Positions 61,683 to 64,000 of a stretch of DNA of 64,000 bases are shown piece after piece (positions within the stretch are counted from its first letter, which is position 1; each line of letters starts with the position of its first letter). The DNA comes from Parafrankia irregularis (lineage in GTDB: Bacteria; Actinomycetota; Actinomycetes; Frankiales; Frankiaceae): contig NZ_FAOZ01000034.1 in the NCBI RefSeq assembly GCF_001536285.1, positions 35,384 to 99,383 on the forward strand, written 5' to 3'. Made by a program: the position numbers and the translations under genes. The notes under the pieces are model-generated. The model saw only the letters and a program-made list of their open reading frames with translations, made no database searches and was not told where the DNA came from.

Positions 61683-62717
61683 GTGAAGATTGACGGAGGG
61701 CTGCCGCACTCGCTCGCGGACCGTGAGTCCGCGGCGCGCGGCGCGCGTCTCGCCGCGTCGGTGGGCTATGACCGGCTGTTCGCGGCGGAGGCGGCGCACG
61801 ACCCGTTCCTGCCGGTCGCGCTGGCCGCCGGTGCGGCGGATGTCGACCTCGGCACCAACGTGGCCGTCGCCTTCGCCCGCAACCCGATGACGACGGCGAT
61901 GGTCGCGAACGACCTGCAGGTCCTGACCGGTGGGCGGTTCATCCTCGGCCTGGGGTCACAGGTGAAGGCGCACATCACCCGCCGGTTCTCGATGCCCTGG
62001 TCGCACCCCGCGGCACGGATGCGGGAGTTCGTGCTCGCGCTGCGGGCGATCTGGGAGAGCTGGCAGCCCGGTGGCCGCCTGCGGTTCGAGGGCACCTTCT
62101 ACCGGCACACGCTGTCGAACCCGCTGTTCCAGCCCGGCCCGAACCCGTTCGGGCCGCCGCGGGTGTTCCTGGCGGCGGTCGGTCCGCGGATGACCGAGGT
62201 CGCCGGCGAGGTCGCCGACGGGCTGATGTGCCACGCGTTCACCAGCCCCGCCTACCTGGCGGAGGTGACACTGCCGGCGCTGCGTCGGGGCCTCGCGCGG
62301 GCTGGTCGCGCCGACGGCGCGGTGGAGGTGTGCCTGCCGGTGCTGCTCGCGACCGGCCCGTCGGGCGCCGATCTGGAGCCCGAGATCGACCGGGTCCGCC
62401 GCCAGGTCGCCTTCTACGCCTCGACGCCTGCCTACCGTGCCGTTCTCGACCACCACGGCTGGGGCGACCTGCACGGCGAGGCTCATCGCCTGTCCGTGGA
62501 GCAGCGCTGGGAGGAGATGGCCGGCCTCGTCGACGACGACATCCTGCACACGCTCGCGGTCGTGGCCGACGCCGGCAGCCTGGCGGACGTCGTCCGGGAG
62601 CGGTTCGGCCGGCTCGTGACCGGCCTGCGCCTCAACGTGCCCTACGCGGACGCCCCCGAGGTCTGGGCGCCGGTGATCGAGAAGCTCGGACAGCCCGTCG
62701 AGGAGCCTGTGGGATGA
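61683..62717 (+). CDS. LLM-class F420-dependent-type oxidoreductase
   Basis: 344 residues, GTG start. Luciferase-like barrel: VGYDRLFAAEAAHDPFLPVALAAGAADVDLGTNVAVAFARNPMTTAMVANDLQVLTGGRFILGLGSQVKAHITRRFSMPW, which is the pattern of TIGR03617-type F420 enzymes. Stop overlaps the following ATG by four bases, so it is coupled to the enoyl-CoA hydratase. The pair suggests acyl or steroid side-chain degradation; inference only. Confidence 0.87.
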   Translation: MKIDGGLPHSLADRESAARGARLAASVGYDRLFAAEAAHDPFLPVALAAGAADVDLGTNVAVAFARNPMTTAMVANDLQVLTGGRFILGLGSQVKAHITRRFSMPWSHPAARMREFVLALRAIWESWQPGGRLRFEGTFYRHTLSNPLFQPGPNPFGPPRVFLAAVGPRMTEVAGEVADGLMCHAFTSPAYLAEVTLPALRRGLARAGRADGAVEVCLPVLLATGPSGADLEPEIDRVRRQVAFYASTPAYRAVLDHHGWGDLHGEAHRLSVEQRWEEMAGLVDDDILHTLAVVADAGSLADVVRERFGRLVTGLRLNVPYADAPEVWAPVIEKLGQPVEEPVG

Positions 62718-63547
62718 GCCTGACCTGCTTCGACGTCCGCTACGAGGACGGGGTCGCGCATCTGCGGCTGAACCGGCCGGAGCGGAAGAACTCGCTGATC
62801 CCGTCGTTCTGGGCGGAGCTGCGCACGCTGGTCGAGGAGATCGACCGTGAGGCCCGTGCCCGGGTGATCGTGATCTCCTCCACCGGCCGGCACTTCTGCG
62901 CCGGTCTCGACCTCGGCGTGTTCGACGGCGGGATGTTCCGCGCGAGCGGCGGCGGTGACGAGCCGGGCCGCAAGCGGGCTGTGCTGTACCAGGGCATCCG
63001 GTTGCTGCAGGAGACGTTCACCGCGCTGGAGCGGGCCCGGGTCCCGGTGATCGCCGCGATCCAGGGCGGCTGCGTCGGCGCCGGCCTCGGCATGGTCTCG
63101 GCGTGCGACCTGCGCTACGCCACCAGGGACGCGTTCTTCCTGGTCCAGGAGACCAACATCGGCATCACCGCCGAGGTGGGCCAGCTGCAGCGGCTGCCGA
63201 AGGTCATGCCCGAGGGCGTCGCGCGCGAGATGGCCTACCGGGGAATGCGCCTGCCGGCCGCCCGCGCCGAGTCCGTCGGGTTCGTCAACGCGGTGTTCGA
63301 CGACCACGAAGCCCTGCTGACCGGGGTGTCGGAGATCGCCCGGGAGATCGCCGCGAAAAGCCCGCTCGCGGTCTGGGGCTCGAAGCACTCCCTGAACCAC
63401 GCCCGCGACCACGCGGTCGACGACGGGCTCGACCTCGTCGCGTTGTGGCAGGCCGGCATGTACCACCCGGACGACTGCCTGGAGAGCCTGAGCGCTCAGC
63501 GGGAACAACGCGCCCCGGCCTTCGAGGATCTCCGGCCGGCGCCCTGA
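62714..63547 (+). CDS. Enoyl-CoA hydratase/isomerase-family (crotonase) protein
   Basis: 277 residues. Crotonase signatures: VAHLRLNRPERKNSL, STGRHFCAGLDLGVF (oxyanion loop), VIAAIQGGCVGAGLGMVSACDLRYATRDAFFLVQETNIGITAEVGQLQRLP, which contains the second oxyanion-hole Gly. Glu and Asp in the NIGITAEVGQLQ region fit the dienoyl-CoA isomerase-type subgroup. It should process a CoA-bound substrate after the LLM oxidoreductase. Start ATG 62714 overlaps the upstream stop. Confidence 0.9.
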   Translation: MSLTCFDVRYEDGVAHLRLNRPERKNSLIPSFWAELRTLVEEIDREARARVIVISSTGRHFCAGLDLGVFDGGMFRASGGGDEPGRKRAVLYQGIRLLQETFTALERARVPVIAAIQGGCVGAGLGMVSACDLRYATRDAFFLVQETNIGITAEVGQLQRLPKVMPEGVAREMAYRGMRLPAARAESVGFVNAVFDDHEALLTGVSEIAREIAAKSPLAVWGSKHSLNHARDHAVDDGLDLVALWQAGMYHPDDCLESLSAQREQRAPAFEDLRPAP

Positions 63548-63577
63548 TCCCGCACGGCCGAGTACACGGCCGAGTAC

Positions 63578-63723
63578 TGAGTCGAAAATGACTCAGGGTG
63601 AGGCTGTCAGGGTGACCTGGTGGCCGAGCTGTTGGAGCTGGTGGACGAGCTGAGTCGAAAATGACTCAGGGTGAGGCTGTCAGGGTGACCTGGTGGCCGA
63701 GCTGTTGGAGCTGGTGGACGAGC
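63578..63723. repeat. Exact 73-bp tandem duplication at the end of an IS110-type element
   Basis: Unit starting TGAGTCGAAAATGACTCA (63578-63650) is repeated immediately at 63651-63723. Each contains the small hairpin TGAGTC / GACTCA and the last codons of the transposase. The flank 63554-63577 also contains two tandem copies of ACGGCCGAGTAC. Confidence 0.85.
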
Positions 63724-64000
63724 TTGCGGGTTTGACGTTCGGGGTCCTGGCGGCGTTGGTAGTAGTCGGGGCCGAGGTCGCGGTAGGTGGTCTGGTCGTG
63801 GAGCAGGTGCCAGGCGATCACGAGCATGGTGTGGGAGACCGCGACGAGGGCGCGTTTGCTGCCGCGGCGGGTGGCGATCCGCCGGTAGTGGGCGGACAGG
63901 TAGGTGGTCTTCGACCGGGACGCGGAGGAGGCGGCCTCGCCGAGGGCTCCGCGCAGCCAGGTGTCACCGCGGCGGGTGCGGCCGGAGTAGTGCTTGCCGG
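63666..64000 (-). CDS. IS110-family transposase, C-terminal part (5' end outside window)
   Basis: The minus strand reads KHYSGRTRRGDTWLRGALGEAASSAS, then KTTYLSAHYRRIATRRGSKRALVAVSHTMLVIAWHLLHD, then YRDLGPDYYQRRQDPERQTRKLVHQLQQLGHQVTLTASP and stop. This is the transposase_20 (IS116/IS110/IS902) C-terminal region with the conserved Ser-region residues of that family. Only about 111 residues are in the window. It ends within the 73-bp duplication. Confidence 0.9.
   Translation of the reverse strand, partial: GKHYSGRTRRGDTWLRGALGEAASSASRSKTTYLSAHYRRIATRRGSKRALVAVSHTMLVIAWHLLHDQTTYRDLGPDYYQRRQDPERQTRKLVHQLQQLGHQVTLTASP

Larger units (their letters stand above)
63578..64000. mobile_element. IS110-family insertion sequence, right end (partial)
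   Basis: Contains the transposase C-terminus on the minus strand and a duplicated end of 73 bp. IS110 elements have no long terminal inverted repeats, so the exact edge is uncertain; the flanking short repeat ACGGCCGAGTAC suggests the junction is near 63577. Confidence 0.7.

Overview
The window is very GC-rich, uses many GTG/TTG starts and carries an actinobacterial gene set: Tad pilus genes, ftsEX-smpB-ssrA, F420-dependent LLM oxidoreductases, PknG, and many TetR regulators and Ser/Thr kinases. It reads as a filamentous soil or plant-associated actinomycete, and the impression is Frankia or a close relative. That assignment rests on style and gene content, not on a search.

Layout. 1-2446: the end of a helix-hairpin-helix protein and a double-PAS protein on the opposite strand. 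3145-7956: a compact Tad/type II secretion-like pilus operon (ATPase, TadB, TadC, small pilin-like protein, two TadE-like pseudopilins). 8200-8930: a HigA-type antitoxin with a doubly frameshifted HigB-type toxin. 9494-14955: accessory genes (TetR facing a virginiamycin B lyase-like gene, a WD40 remnant, two SRPBCC proteins, a YchJ-type protein, a GGCT-like protein). 15006-24698: secondary or catabolic metabolism (Baeyer-Villiger-type monooxygenase with SDR, secreted phosphodiesterase-like enzyme, cytochrome P450, TetR/methyltransferase pair, LLM oxidoreductase facing an MmyB-like regulator). 24909-29619: a secreted protein, a SigE-type sigma factor with its membrane partner, AraC, ferritin-like and VOC proteins. 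30022-38766: a WD40 receptor kinase, a DAD-like cupin, a molybdopterin oxidoreductase followed by an orphan TadG-like gene, and a TPR-like protein. 38767-49328: housekeeping core with prfB, a polysaccharide deacetylase, a SUMT methylase, ftsE, ftsX, smpB, a THUMP-like methyltransferase and tmRNA (ssrA) with a strong terminator.

49285-60775 looks like an accessory island that begins in the 3' end of ssrA and ends where an acyl-CoA dehydrogenase gene has been cut off after about 50 codons. It holds two signalling modules built on the same logic, an extracytoplasmic solute-binding domain wired to a Ser/Thr kinase and to a conflict-type domain. The first is one fused polypeptide: TIR, kinase, one membrane helix, and a TAXI-type solute-binding domain outside. 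The second is a five-gene operon: a small protein with a domain resembling the effector-associated domains (EAD), a PknG-type kinase with two zinc ribbons and a TPR-like tail, a VWA protein, a four-helix GlnX-like membrane protein and a solute-binding lipoprotein. It is reminiscent of mycobacterial pknG-glnX-glnH with extra conflict-type parts. The TIR gene is flanked by an imperfect direct repeat of about 200 bp that starts in the ssrA 3' end. I consider these two modules the most likely undescribed system in the window.

60776-64000 returns to ordinary metabolism (TetR facing an LLM oxidoreductase plus an enoyl-CoA hydratase) and ends in an IS110-family transposase whose end is tandemly duplicated.
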